From: Marinobacter aromaticivorans
GTDB lineage: Bacteria; Pseudomonadota; Gammaproteobacteria; Pseudomonadales; Oleiphilaceae
Length of the DNA: 64,000 nucleotides
Assembly: GCF_002806975.1 (NCBI RefSeq)
Contig: NZ_NIHD01000003.1
Span: forward strand, 1 to 64,000
Direction of reading: 5' to 3'
Below are positions 1-7,693 of this stretch, piece by piece. Every line of letters starts with the position of its first letter. The stretch's first letter is position 1. The notes beneath the pieces are model-generated. The model searched no databases, was not told where the DNA came from, and worked only from the letters and a program-made list of their open reading frames with translations. A program made the translations under genes and the position numbers.

Positions 1-327
1 CCTCTCCCCCGGCCCCTCTCCCGTGAAGGGAGAGGGGAGCAAACTCCCCAAACCCGAGGGATGACGCCAAGGCCCGCGGGCAACTCAGTAAAAGCCCCTC
101 GCCCCCGGCGGGAGAGGGGCTGGGGAGAGGGGAGCAAACTCCCCAAGGCCGAGGGATGACGCCAAGGCCCGCGGGCAACTCAGTAAAAGCCCCTCGCCCC
201 CGGCGGGAGAGGGGTTGGGGAGAGGGGGCATACTCCTCATACCCGCAGGATTACACCCAAGCCTGAGAGCAGTGCAGTAAAAGCCCCTCTCCCCCCGAGG
301 GAGAGGGGTTGGGGAGAGGGGCCAGTA
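1..327. repeat. G/C-rich palindromic repeat array, left part
   Basis: Four copies of a palindromic unit are visible, each a C-rich arm (CCCCTCTCCC or CCCCTCGCCC), a short centre and the complementary arm GGGAGAGGGG, often extended by TTGGGGAGAGGGG. They alternate with spacers of about 55 bases. The first two spacers are nearly identical and the third is diverged; all end in a similar CAGTAAAAG just before the next palindrome. The arms would fold into stable hairpins. The array runs directly into the DUF559 gene. The same palindrome recurs at 9.8 kb and 12.4 kb. This looks like a dispersed non-autonomous element family. I see no cas gene and no evenly sized unique spacers, so I do not call it CRISPR. 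Confidence 0.85.
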
Positions 328-366
328 TTGTCAGTATCACAAACCAACCAAGCCAAGGATGGCCCA

Positions 367-735
367 ATGAACCAAGCTCAGTTCGCCAAATACCTCCGCC
401 AAAACATGACTGATGCGGAAAAACTCCTCTGGTACCACCTGCGAGCCTACCGCCTGAACGGCAAGCGCTTCCGACGCCAGCAACCCCTCGGGCCTTACAT
501 TGTCGACTTTATTCATTTTGGCTCAAGGGTGATTGTTGAGGCTGACGGTGGGCAACATAATGATTCGGAGAGTGACAAAGAAAGAGATGCCTGGCTGCGC
601 GCTCAGGGATTTAAAGTGCTGAGGTTTTGGAACCATGAGATTCTGAGGCAGGTTGATGTGGTGCTTTCGGTGATATATGAAGAGATGGAAAGGCGGGAAG
701 GTATTGCACCCTCTCCCCCGGCCCCTCTCCCGTGA
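367..735 (+). CDS. DUF559 (Vsr-like fold) endonuclease-domain protein
   Basis: This 122-residue protein has the DUF559 layout: an N-terminal helical stretch with NMTDAEKLLW near residues 13-22, basic KRFRRQQ at 33-39, then the nuclease-like core with D47 (YIVDF), E58 and D60 (VEADGGQH) and H64, followed by KVLRFWN. The family is related to Vsr and very short patch repair nucleases; its substrate is unknown. I chose ATG 367 because AAGGA lies seven bases upstream and family members begin near this point; a TTG at 328 would add 13 residues. The last residues (PSPPAPLP) and the stop codon are encoded inside the next palindrome, so the repeat supplies the gene's end. Palindromes flank it on both sides. 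Confidence 0.85.
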   Translation: MNQAQFAKYLRQNMTDAEKLLWYHLRAYRLNGKRFRRQQPLGPYIVDFIHFGSRVIVEADGGQHNDSESDKERDAWLRAQGFKVLRFWNHEILRQVDVVLSVIYEEMERREGIAPSPPAPLP

Positions 736-1011
736 AGGGAGAGGGGAGCTACACACCCTAGGCCGGTGGGACGCAGTAAATCTGATGCATGGTGCACCAA
801 ACCTGAAGGTGCTTCCGTGAGCTTGAGAGCAGTGCTTTAAGCCCCTCTCCCGTGAAGGGAGAGGGGAGCTACACACCCTAGGCCGATGGGACGCAGTAAA
901 TCTGATGCATGGTGCACCAAACCTGAAGGTGCTTTCGTGAGCTTGAGAGCAGTGCTTTAAGCCCCTCTCCCCCGGCGGGAGAGGGGTTGGGGAGAGGGGA
1001 GAGGGGGCGGC
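709..1011. repeat. G/C-rich palindromic repeat array, right part
   Basis: Three palindromes (about 713-749, 841-869 and 961-1000) continue the array beyond the DUF559 gene. Two long direct-repeat units of about 120 bases, roughly 721-840 and 841-960, differ at only a few positions, so a recent tandem duplication is likely. Their spacers contain GCATGGTGCACC; the reverse complement of this string occurs in the spacer of the related array near 12495. Open reading frames through this stretch are translations of the repeat. The array stops about ten bases before the end of the converging TPR gene and could act as a transcriptional barrier. Confidence 0.85.
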
Positions 1012-1022
1012 GGAGCGCCGCC

Positions 1023-3023
1023 TCACCGCCGCCGCTGAAAATAAACACTCAGGTTCTGCCCCATCAAACTCTGCACTTCGCTCCCCAGCGCCTCCGCCTG
1101 AATCTGGGTTTGAACGGGCCGTGTGGCCAGGCTGTGCCCATCCTCATCGCGGGCTTTTATCAGCTTCCATTCCACCTCGTTACTCACCATCGCCATCAGG
1201 TCTTTTAGCTGAGCTTCATCCTGTGGCTGGAACCAGCGATCGCGGCAGCCGCCCAGGCTGTAGAAATCATCCTCATGGGCAAGTTCCTGCCATGTAGCAT
1301 CCAGCCGGTTGGCCAGCACCATGCGGCGAAGCTGACGCAGGGTAGTTCGGGTGGGTTGCAGGTTGTGTTCTGTAATCAGTTTTCGCATCTGCCGGTCGCC
1401 GGCTGTGTTTTCTGCAATGCAGGTGTGCAAATGCACGATGGCGCCGGAACCTGACGCGCTGTTTACCAGCGCGGCCAATGAGAGTTTGGTCATGGCTGGC
1501 GAGGGCAGGCGGCCTACTTCAAGCCAGTGCACCTGATGACCATCGGCTACAAACTGCCGGGCGATGGACCAGGGCCAGAATACGATGTTGTCAATATTGG
1601 ATTCCGCGGCCATGCGGGTGGCCTTGGCGATGTTGGCCAGGGATTCGTCCACGGCGATAACTTCTACATCTGCCAGATAACGCGCCAGTTCCATGGCCCG
1701 TTGGCCGGACTGAGCGCCACAGACCATAACGCGCAAGGTGTCCGGCAGCGTGTCTGTGGCTAATCCCAGTTCTGTTGCCATCAGTGCTTTCAGGCTGCTT
1801 TCGGTGCGATAGGCCAGTTTCGACCAGGCGGGCCAGGCTTGTGGCACATCGGTTTTACCCAGGCACAGCTCTTCCGCTTTCTCGTCGAAACACTGTTTGA
1901 TGCCTTCTTCTTCGGCCCGGTGATAATAACTGGCGGCGAATACAGGCTGAAGTGCGAGGGGCCAGTCCACCAGGTTCCACTGGCCGAGTTGCACGGCAAA
2001 ATCCTGGTGAAACAGCGCGCCGTACATGGCGCTGATCATCAGCGAGCCGATCAGGGCTTCCTGTGGCTCGCCCATTGCGAACTGGGCTTTAAGGCTGTCA
2101 TTCACCGCGGCCACCAGCCGCTCTTCATCGTCCTCCGCGGCCAGCGCATAGCCGGTTCGGTCTGCATATTGCGCTATGGCGAGGGCAAGCAACTGGAGTT
2201 CATCCCGCAACTCCACGGTTTGCGCCACTTCCGCCAGAATGGCGCGGCGCAGCATCACAACCAGTTCTTCCACGGCTGGGTCTGGCATCAGGGTTTTTTG
2301 CAGTGCCAGAATCAGCAACTCATCCTGGCAGGCGGCATCCAGCAGAATCTCCGCCTGCGGGTTGTCCAGATCGTATTGCTGGCGAATGATTGCCCCGACA
2401 AAACGCCCGATTTCCTGATGGGGCAGGCCCTCCTGCTTCAACAGGGCGATCGCATCCAGCGCCAGGCTGCTATCAGCCTTGTTGACCGCAAGCTGCCGGG
2501 CGCAGGAGAGCATGCCGCTGTATACCGAATCCCACTCAGCGCCGGTTTCCAGCAGCTTGCGGTAGTGCAGATAGGCCACGTCAAACTGCCCCTGCAACCG
2601 CTTGGCATGGGCCACGCCGCAAAAAGCGGCGGCGGATTGCCGGTCGCAGTCCAGGGCCTGCAGGAAATGCTGCTCAGCCAGAGCCGGGCGCTCGGTTTTC
2701 AGGGCCCAGTAACCCAGGTTGGCATATTGCTGAGCCTGCCCAGGTTGCGCACTCAGGCTGGCAGTGAAAAGGGCATGGGCTCTCTCCAGCTGCCCGTCGT
2801 CCATCTCAACACGCCCCAGCAATCCTAGGGCAACCGCATTCCCAGGCTCAAGCGCCATTACCTCATTCAAGTACCCACGGCATTCCTGCCGGGCCTTCAG
2901 GCGCTGGATATGGCTGAGCCCGCTACTGTTGGACTCTCCATAAGCAAGGTTGGCCTGAAGAAGCAGACGAGCCGCCTGTGCCTGCTGGGTGTGGGATTCC
3001 TGAGTGTGATGTCTGGCTTGCAT
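1023..3023 (-). CDS. TPR protein with methyltransferase-like C-terminal region
   Basis: The protein is 666 residues from the chosen ATG, which has GAGG six bases upstream; an ATG four codons earlier has no clear site. The N-terminal third reads as tetratricopeptide repeats (for example LGRVEMDDGQLERAHALF and LGYWALKTERPALAEQHFL). The C-terminal half has a Rossmann-like stretch, RVMVCGAQSGQRAMELAR then VEVIAVDES, resembling motifs I and II of SAM-dependent methyltransferases, though the usual glycine pattern is weak. It lies beside two flagellin genes with only an accessory patch between. Flagellin modification is a plausible inference, not shown. There is no signal peptide, so it is probably cytoplasmic. 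It converges on the palindrome array. Confidence 0.75.
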   Translation of the reverse strand: MQARHHTQESHTQQAQAARLLLQANLAYGESNSSGLSHIQRLKARQECRGYLNEVMALEPGNAVALGLLGRVEMDDGQLERAHALFTASLSAQPGQAQQYANLGYWALKTERPALAEQHFLQALDCDRQSAAAFCGVAHAKRLQGQFDVAYLHYRKLLETGAEWDSVYSGMLSCARQLAVNKADSSLALDAIALLKQEGLPHQEIGRFVGAIIRQQYDLDNPQAEILLDAACQDELLILALQKTLMPDPAVEELVVMLRRAILAEVAQTVELRDELQLLALAIAQYADRTGYALAAEDDEERLVAAVNDSLKAQFAMGEPQEALIGSLMISAMYGALFHQDFAVQLGQWNLVDWPLALQPVFAASYYHRAEEEGIKQCFDEKAEELCLGKTDVPQAWPAWSKLAYRTESSLKALMATELGLATDTLPDTLRVMVCGAQSGQRAMELARYLADVEVIAVDESLANIAKATRMAAESNIDNIVFWPWSIARQFVADGHQVHWLEVGRLPSPAMTKLSLAALVNSASGSGAIVHLHTCIAENTAGDRQMRKLITEHNLQPTRTTLRQLRRMVLANRLDATWQELAHEDDFYSLGGCRDRWFQPQDEAQLKDLMAMVSNEVEWKLIKARDEDGHSLATRPVQTQIQAEALGSEVQSLMGQNLSVYFQRRR

Positions 3024-3130
3024 GGGATACCTCATTGTTCTGCCGCTATGCTGAAAAATTGCGGCAAAGGCCTGCAGTTTTTTTGGGATTTGCTTTGCTT
3101 TTAATGAGGTAGTGCGAAAGGTGTGCCAGA

Positions 3131-3268
3131 TTACAGATGTTCACCAAAATCCATAGACGTGTGCAGTAAGCGTAGAATCACCGGTGTTTTTCTTGATTGC
3201 TTTTCGGCAACGGCTTTAAAGAAAAGTACATGTTTCGCTTTCTGTCCCTGTCTTTCTGTATGCTGATA
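3131..3268 (-). pseudogene. Remnant of a RelE/ParE-family toxin (C-terminal part)
   Basis: The minus-strand frame ends in KHVLFFKAV, then VILRLLHTSMDFGEHL and a stop. This matches the usual ParE C-terminus (HxxFYRV...IVRILHxxMDxxxHL). The N-terminal strands and helices of a ParE toxin are not recognisable upstream in this frame, and no ParD-type antitoxin gene is adjacent. I read it as a decayed toxin gene. The upstream part of the open frame has no family resemblance I can name, so the true left boundary of the remnant is uncertain. Confidence 0.45.
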
Positions 3269-3447
3269 GAACTGAGCCCGGAATACAGCCGATTTCTGGA
3301 GGCAGAGCAGCAAATGATACGGTGAACGGGATTGTTTGAGCGGGTGTTTATGAGAGATTACGCTTGCTGGACCCGGGTATCCCAATGTCCATTGCTAATC
3401 GCCTGAGCTAGACTCAGGATTACGATGTCATTTAGAGTGAGAACGCC

Positions 3448-3771
3448 ATGCCTAATCAGGACATGCTGCAGTTGTTACGTGATAAACACGATGAAATCCG
3501 CCTGCTTTGTGAAAAACACAAAGTGACTCAACTGGCTGTGTTTGGTTCTGCCGCCACAGGAAAGTTTCATGCTGCCAGTGATTTGGATTTTCTTGTGGAT
3601 TTTCAAGACACCTTGTCAGCGAGGGATATGGCTACAGCATTTTTTGGGCTCAAAGAAGATTTGGAGGCCCTGTTCTCTCGATCAGTGGATTTGATTACCG
3701 CGTCCTCATTGACCAACCCGTATTTTCGCAGCGCTGTGATGGAAGAGAGGCAGTCTTTGTATGCCGCGTAA
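3448..3771 (+). CDS. mntA: MntA-type minimal nucleotidyltransferase antitoxin
   Basis: This 107-residue protein carries the minimal nucleotidyltransferase signature GSx10DxD: G33, S34, then D45 and D47 in SDLDFLVDF. A third acidic position is likely in the later VDLI. In MntA/HepT systems this enzyme adds AMP units to the HEPN toxin partner and so neutralises it. The stop codon overlaps the start of the HEPN gene by 11 bases, a typical translationally coupled arrangement. The start ATG follows GAGTGAGAACGCC, with a modest ribosome site. It sits in an accessory patch with other toxin-like genes. Confidence 0.9.
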   Translation: MPNQDMLQLLRDKHDEIRLLCEKHKVTQLAVFGSAATGKFHAASDLDFLVDFQDTLSARDMATAFFGLKEDLEALFSRSVDLITASSLTNPYFRSAVMEERQSLYAA

Positions 3772-4102
3772 GGCGTTGAAGTATGTGTTTGATATAAAAG
3801 CGGCTGCCGAAAGGGTTCAACGGTTTGTTGCAACCAAAACAGAAGCTGACTACATGGCTGATGAACTGTTGCAATCAGCAGTGGAGCGACAGTTTGAAAT
3901 AATCGGCGAAGCAATGAGTCAGTTGCACAAGACTGATTCCGATATGGCGGAGGGTATTACTGATTACCGGAAGATGATCGCCTTTCGAAATGTTTTGATT
4001 CATGGCTATGCGACCATAGACCCATTGATTGTCTGGGGTGTGATCGAGAGCAACCTTGCAAGTTTAATTGAGCAGGTTACTGTGATTCTTGAGAGTGCTT
4101 GA
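3761..4102 (+). CDS. hepT: HepT-type HEPN ribonuclease toxin (DUF86)
   Basis: The protein is 113 residues, mostly helical, and contains the HEPN catalytic motif Rx4HxY at R76, H81 and Y83 (FRNVLIHGY), characteristic of HepT/DUF86 RNases. It is the toxin half of an MntA/HepT pair, the antitoxin gene overlapping its 5' end. All three motif residues are intact, so the toxin is probably active. Such modules occur in genomic islands and have been linked to plasmid maintenance and phage defence; which applies here cannot be read from sequence. Confidence 0.9.
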   Translation: MPRKALKYVFDIKAAAERVQRFVATKTEADYMADELLQSAVERQFEIIGEAMSQLHKTDSDMAEGITDYRKMIAFRNVLIHGYATIDPLIVWGVIESNLASLIEQVTVILESA

Positions 4103-4186
4103 GCAGCTATTTAAGCCCCGTCTACTTACTAAGAAGCCATCCAGCCACGCCAAAACACCGGAGCACAGCCACCCATCTGGCGGCGA

Positions 4187-5152
4187 TTGCTGATTGAGCC
4201 CGGCACCACCTTTCAAGACTTGCACCGGATTATTCAAGTAGCCATGGGCTGGCAGGGGTATCACTTGCATTTGTTCCAGTCAGGCAACGGGCGACTAATT
4301 GGTGACCCGGCTGAGGACTTCGACGGCATGATGAATTTTCTCGATGAAATCACCGTGCCTGTATCCGGCGTGCTCAAACAGGAAGGGCAGCAACTGAAAT
4401 ACGAATACGATTTCGGGGATAGCTGGGAGCATGAGGTAAAACTTGAAAAAATTCTGCCCGTGGATGCGGCGGATCAGCTGCCCAGATGTATAAAAGCAGT
4501 ACGCCAGTGCCCGCCGGAAGACGTTGGCGGCCTGCCTGGGTTCTATGAATTCCTCGACGCCATGGAAGATGCAGCCCACCCGGAGCACGTGGCCGTACGG
4601 GAATGGTGCGGCGGTGAACAATTTGATCCGGAGTTTGTGGACCTTGATCAGATTAACGAAGCTCTTCTGGAGCGAGAAGCTCTGTTCAGTGAAACCGAGC
4701 CGGATTTCGCAACACAAGCCAGCGACTTCTTTGGCCTCAGCCCTAGCCAGGTGCACGAGTTACTGCAGAATCCTCTTAACTGCCCATCGGTTTTCAAGAC
4801 CCTGTTTGATGCTGAAGCCGTAAGCCGCGAACTCGACACTGCGCCAGTGATGCGCATGGCCAAAGCACTGATTGGGGAACTGGGCGATAAGGGGATTCGT
4901 TTGACCGGAAAAGGCAACCTCCCACTTAAGCATGTAAATGTCATGATAGAAGCCGGGGGAGAGGACATTGTATTCCCCATGGCGAAATACGCGGCAGTGC
5001 GATCAGAAGAAGATGCTATGCCCGTTAACCTGACCCGCCTGCTGCTGGAACTGGCCGGCTATACCAGCCCGGAATATGCCCGGTTTCGGGAGGAGAATGA
5101 GCAAATGATTCGGCGGACAGGGTTGTTTGAGGGGGTGTTTGTCAGGGCGTGA
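4187..5152 (+). CDS. pRiA4b ORF-3-like family protein, probably trimmed at both ends
   Basis: The sequence matches the plasmid pRiA4b ORF-3 family: TTFQDLHRIIQVAMGW, YEYDFGDSWEHEVKLEKI, PPEDVGG. The listed start is TTG with only a weak G-rich site. The same frame is open upstream and encodes QPPIWRRL, a conserved family block, as far as a stop near 4130 without ATG, GTG or TTG, so the usual first strand appears lost. The C-terminal half has FFGLSPSQVHELL and GKGNLPLKHV, found in longer family members, but it ends earlier than I expect. It may be a decaying gene. The family's function is not established. Confidence 0.7.
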   Translation: MLIEPGTTFQDLHRIIQVAMGWQGYHLHLFQSGNGRLIGDPAEDFDGMMNFLDEITVPVSGVLKQEGQQLKYEYDFGDSWEHEVKLEKILPVDAADQLPRCIKAVRQCPPEDVGGLPGFYEFLDAMEDAAHPEHVAVREWCGGEQFDPEFVDLDQINEALLEREALFSETEPDFATQASDFFGLSPSQVHELLQNPLNCPSVFKTLFDAEAVSRELDTAPVMRMAKALIGELGDKGIRLTGKGNLPLKHVNVMIEAGGEDIVFPMAKYAAVRSEEDAMPVNLTRLLLELAGYTSPEYARFREENEQMIRRTGLFEGVFVRA

Positions 5153-5250
5153 GGATGTAGGGTGTGCCCCTCAAATAGCAGCAGGCTGTTGAACAATTTT
5201 TGGTGGCTCGATAATGTGAGGTTGGTGTTGCAATACAGAAGTAGTTGTAT

Positions 5251-5481
5251 GTGCCAACGTTGTTGTATTTGAATGGATTCAAGTTTTTCTTTTATGCAAA
5301 TGATCATCTGCCAGCTCATGTGCATGTGCTGAAAGGTGAGAGATGGGCTGAAATCGAATTGGAAAGTCTTGGTGTGAAGTACAGCACGCTCAAAAACCAC
5401 GAATTAAAGCAGTGCTTGGAAATAGTTAAAGACCATCGGTCGGAATTTTTGGAGAGGTGGCATGCCTGGTTTCAGAGGTAA
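5251..5481 (+). CDS. DUF4160 protein
   Basis: This 76-residue protein reads MPTLLYLNGFKFFFYANDH then PAHVHV, the classic DUF4160 opening. I start it at GTG 5251 because family members begin with MPT; a TTG two codons earlier is possible. The short conserved block with its histidine pair (AHVHV) is the family hallmark. The downstream DUF2442 gene overlaps it by 20 bases. DUF4160/DUF2442 pairs recur in bacterial genomes and are suspected to be two-gene modules of toxin-antitoxin type, but I know of no assigned biochemical activity. Confidence 0.85.
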   Translation: MPTLLYLNGFKFFFYANDHLPAHVHVLKGERWAEIELESLGVKYSTLKNHELKQCLEIVKDHRSEFLERWHAWFQR

Positions 5482-5704
5482 ATCCGTTCACGTTGACGAC
5501 CGCCACTTGCATGTAGAGTTGCAAGATGGGCGCGTAATTTCCACGCCCATACATTGGTACAAAGAGCTTGAGAAGGCGTCGATTTCCGAGATTCGTCAAT
5601 ATCGTTTTATTTGCGACGGCACTGGTATCGAATGGGAAAGTCTGGACTACCACCTCAACATAGAAACTATGCTGACAGGCAACGCTCGACAAACCGCTGC
5701 CTGA
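5462..5704 (+). CDS. DUF2442 protein
   Basis: This 80-residue protein resembles DUF2442: a short beta-rich start (VHVDDRHLHVELQDGRVISTPIHWY) and the block IEWESLDYHLNIETML near the C-terminus. It overlaps the DUF4160 gene and is surely co-translated with it. In related pairs DUF2442 is the likely partner or antitoxin; this is inference from gene pairing. Its ATG is preceded by GGAGAGGTGGC, a good ribosome site inside the upstream gene. The bidirectional terminator at 5750 follows. Confidence 0.85.
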   Translation: MPGFRGKSVHVDDRHLHVELQDGRVISTPIHWYKELEKASISEIRQYRFICDGTGIEWESLDYHLNIETMLTGNARQTAA

Positions 5705-5749
5705 CCCCACCAAGCGCAGTGAACGGATAATTCCACACAAATAAAACGC

Positions 5750-5785
5750 AAAAAGCCCGACTCGGAAATCCGAATCGGGCTTTTT
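5750..5785. terminator. Bidirectional Rho-independent terminator
   Basis: The hairpin has arms AAAAAGCCCGACTCGG and CCGAATCGGGCTTTTT around an AAAT loop, with a single mismatch. T-runs on both strands let it serve DUF2442 on the plus strand and the flagellin gene on the minus strand. Confidence 0.9.
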
Positions 5786-5797
5786 CGTACTGAGCTA

Positions 5798-7303
5798 TTA
5801 ACCCTGCAACAACTGCAATACCTGCTGCGGCCGAGCATTAGCCTGTGCCAATACCGAGAGGCCAGCCTGCTGGAGCACCTGGGTGCGGGCCAGTTCGGCG
5901 GATTCTGCGGCGAAGTCGGCGTCGCGGATACGGCTGTTGGAGGCCGAGAGGTTTTCTGAGGTTGTTGCCAGGTTCGCGATTGTGGACTCGAAGCGGTTCT
6001 GGACGGCGCCGAGTTCAGCGCGGAAGCCGTTTATTATGTCGAACGCGTAGTCGATGGCGACCAGGGCTTTTTCTGCACCCTCAGGAGTATCAATACGCAG
6101 GTCGTTTACAGAAACCGTATTATCGGCGACACTCGCTGTAAAATTCTGGTCAACAATCGGCGTTACACCATCGTCTTTAAGCAAGTTAGGACTTGTGATT
6201 GAGACTTGGAAGTCTTCGCCGAACTGTGAGGAGAAGATGATTTCGTTGTTTTCCGAATTCAGGTTGGCCCGTATACCTGTATTGACGGTTTGCGCGTTGA
6301 CTTGAGCAACAATGTCGTTCAAGGAGGTTGCGTCGGCTATGGTGATTAGTTCACCGTCCAGGTCGACTTCGAACGTGACAGCGTTGCCGCTCTCAAAATA
6401 CTCGGCCAATGAAACCGGTGCATCCTCTAATGTGATATTGCTCTGGAGCCTTACTGTAGGAGTGTCTCCATCAAAGATATTGATGTCAGCCCCAATTGAT
6501 TCCCCGCGAGAATTTTTAAAGATCAACTGATTGGTCTGAGTGTCTGCAGAAACCTCAATTCCGCCCAAGGCTGCTGCGCCTCCGGTCACTTGGGATTCGA
6601 TTTGGGCTTGAATTGCTGTTGCTAGCCCAGTGATGTCGCCGTAACCGCTGTTGGCAGCTATATCAACATCAACACCATTCAAGGTGAGATCGACGGTAAC
6701 TCCAGTAGCGTAATTAGGCTCAAAGCTCCTGGTTTTAAATTCTTCAAAATCAACTGTCGTTTTCGCAAGGTTTGATGTTTGGGAAATAACTGCGCCAATT
6801 TGGCTCCCGCGTGAATCAAGGCCGCTGACACCAATCGATTCACCGGCATTGGCGCCAACCTGAAAGGTTTGCTCGCCGAATGTACCGTCAAGCACCTTCA
6901 AACCATTAAAATTTGTCTGGCTTGCGATACGATTTATTTCGGCGATGCGCTGCTGAACTTCCTGGTTAAGGGCCTGCCGGTCAGAAGTGCTGTTGGTTGC
7001 GTTCGCCGACTGAACCGCCAGTTCACGAATCCGCTGCAGGTTATTGGTAACCTCATTTAAAGCGCCTTCGGCGGTTTGAGCCAAAGAAATACCATCGTTC
7101 GCATTTCGCTGGGCCATGTTTAGGCCAGTGATTTGCGCAGAAAAGCGAGTAGAGATAGCCAAGCCAGCGGCGTCGTCTTTGGCCGAATTAATGCGTAAGC
7201 CAGATGACAGCCTTTCCAGCGCCGTGTTGGCCTGGGACTGTGAGGAGTTCAAGTTACGCTGGGCATTCAGCGACGCGATGTTGGTATTAATGACCTGTGG
7301 CAT
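5798..7303 (-). CDS. fliC: Flagellin (first copy, minus strand)
   Basis: This 501-residue protein has both conserved flagellin ends. The N-terminal D0/D1 starts [17 protein letters not shown] and continues [19 protein letters not shown]. The C-terminal D1/D0 includes [20 protein letters not shown] and ends [12 protein letters not shown]. The middle is variable and exposed on the filament. ATG 7303 follows GGAG by seven bases; a TTG two codons upstream is less likely. It is divergent from a second flagellin of almost equal length whose ends are very similar and whose middle differs. It is exported by the flagellar type III apparatus and capped by FliD. Two different flagellins suggest a composite filament or alternative expression. 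Confidence 0.97.
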   Translation of the reverse strand: MPQVINTNIASLNAQRNLNSSQSQANTALERLSSGLRINSAKDDAAGLAISTRFSAQITGLNMAQRNANDGISLAQTAEGALNEVTNNLQRIRELAVQSANATNSTSDRQALNQEVQQRIAEINRIASQTNFNGLKVLDGTFGEQTFQVGANAGESIGVSGLDSRGSQIGAVISQTSNLAKTTVDFEEFKTRSFEPNYATGVTVDLTLNGVDVDIAANSGYGDITGLATAIQAQIESQVTGGAAALGGIEVSADTQTNQLIFKNSRGESIGADINIFDGDTPTVRLQSNITLEDAPVSLAEYFESGNAVTFEVDLDGELITIADATSLNDIVAQVNAQTVNTGIRANLNSENNEIIFSSQFGEDFQVSITSPNLLKDDGVTPIVDQNFTASVADNTVSVNDLRIDTPEGAEKALVAIDYAFDIINGFRAELGAVQNRFESTIANLATTSENLSASNSRIRDADFAAESAELARTQVLQQAGLSVLAQANARPQQVLQLLQG

Positions 7304-7519
7304 ATCCAATCTCCCTACTCAGAGGTGCCGGGTCACGCTGCTTGCTTAATAGTGGTTGAGGCAGCATACCGGCAATAAATTCGTTAAATGGCTGTTTGTA
7401 GGGAAGCTAAGCGAAGTGTGTGCCAGTTCTTCTTTTTAAGCATTAACTGCCTAATTAATAAAGAAATAGCTTTTTGAGCTTTGATGAGTGAGCGTGAGAC
7501 GCCAGATTTTCGGCGGAAA

Positions 7520-7545
7520 ATATCGGTATCAAATTGCCGCTTTTA
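7520..7545 (-). promoter_or_regulatory. Weak sigma-28-like promoter candidate for the minus-strand flagellin
   Basis: Read on the minus strand, TAAA is followed after 14 bases by ACCGATAT. The consensus is TAAA, 15 bases, GCCGATAA, so both the spacing and the -10 box are imperfect. It would give a leader of over 200 bases, which is long for a flagellin, so another promoter may be used. Confidence 0.3.
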
Positions 7546-7576
7546 CATTCCTTTACAAAGTTCTTGCCTTTTTTCC

Positions 7577-7603
7577 TAAAGCAACCCAATCAGGTGCCGT
7601 TAA
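7577..7603 (+). promoter_or_regulatory. Sigma-28 (FliA) promoter of the plus-strand flagellin
   Basis: The sequence reads TAAAGCAA, exactly 11 bases, then GCCGTTAA. This compares with the FliA consensus TAAAGTTT-N11-GCCGATAA. It lies about 90 bases before the flagellin ATG. The same GCCGTTAA variant of the -10 box occurs before fliD. Confidence 0.8.
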
Positions 7604-7693
7604 GAGAAGTAACAGGGCGGCGCTCCAAACCAAAAAAGAGAACGCCAGACCTTAACTATGAAATAACGACACAACGTCGAAAGGGGAAGCATT

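Larger units (their letters stand above)
7304..7693. other. Divergent regulatory region between the two flagellin genes
   Basis: This 390-base gap has no gene. It is more A/T-rich than its surroundings, as expected for back-to-back promoters, and holds a strong sigma-28-type promoter for the plus-strand flagellin and a weaker candidate on the minus strand. No palindromic array element is present. Confidence 0.7.

Noticed and set aside
1..1011. CRISPR array suggested by regularly spaced palindromes
   Set aside because: Palindromes vary in length, the spacers are partly identical to one another and about 55-95 bases long, and no cas gene is in the window.
523..1026. 167-residue minus-strand frame with repeated PLPSRERG-type blocks
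   Set aside because: It is the translation of the palindromes and their duplicated spacers and overlaps the DUF559 gene.
1839..2828. 329-residue plus-strand frame inside the TPR gene
   Set aside because: A shadow of the strongly supported minus-strand TPR gene, with no family resemblance.
7304..7470. A second, closer sigma-28 promoter for the minus-strand flagellin
   Set aside because: GCAGTTAA-like strings occur near 7440-7450 on the minus strand, but no TAAA-type -35 box lies at the right spacing.
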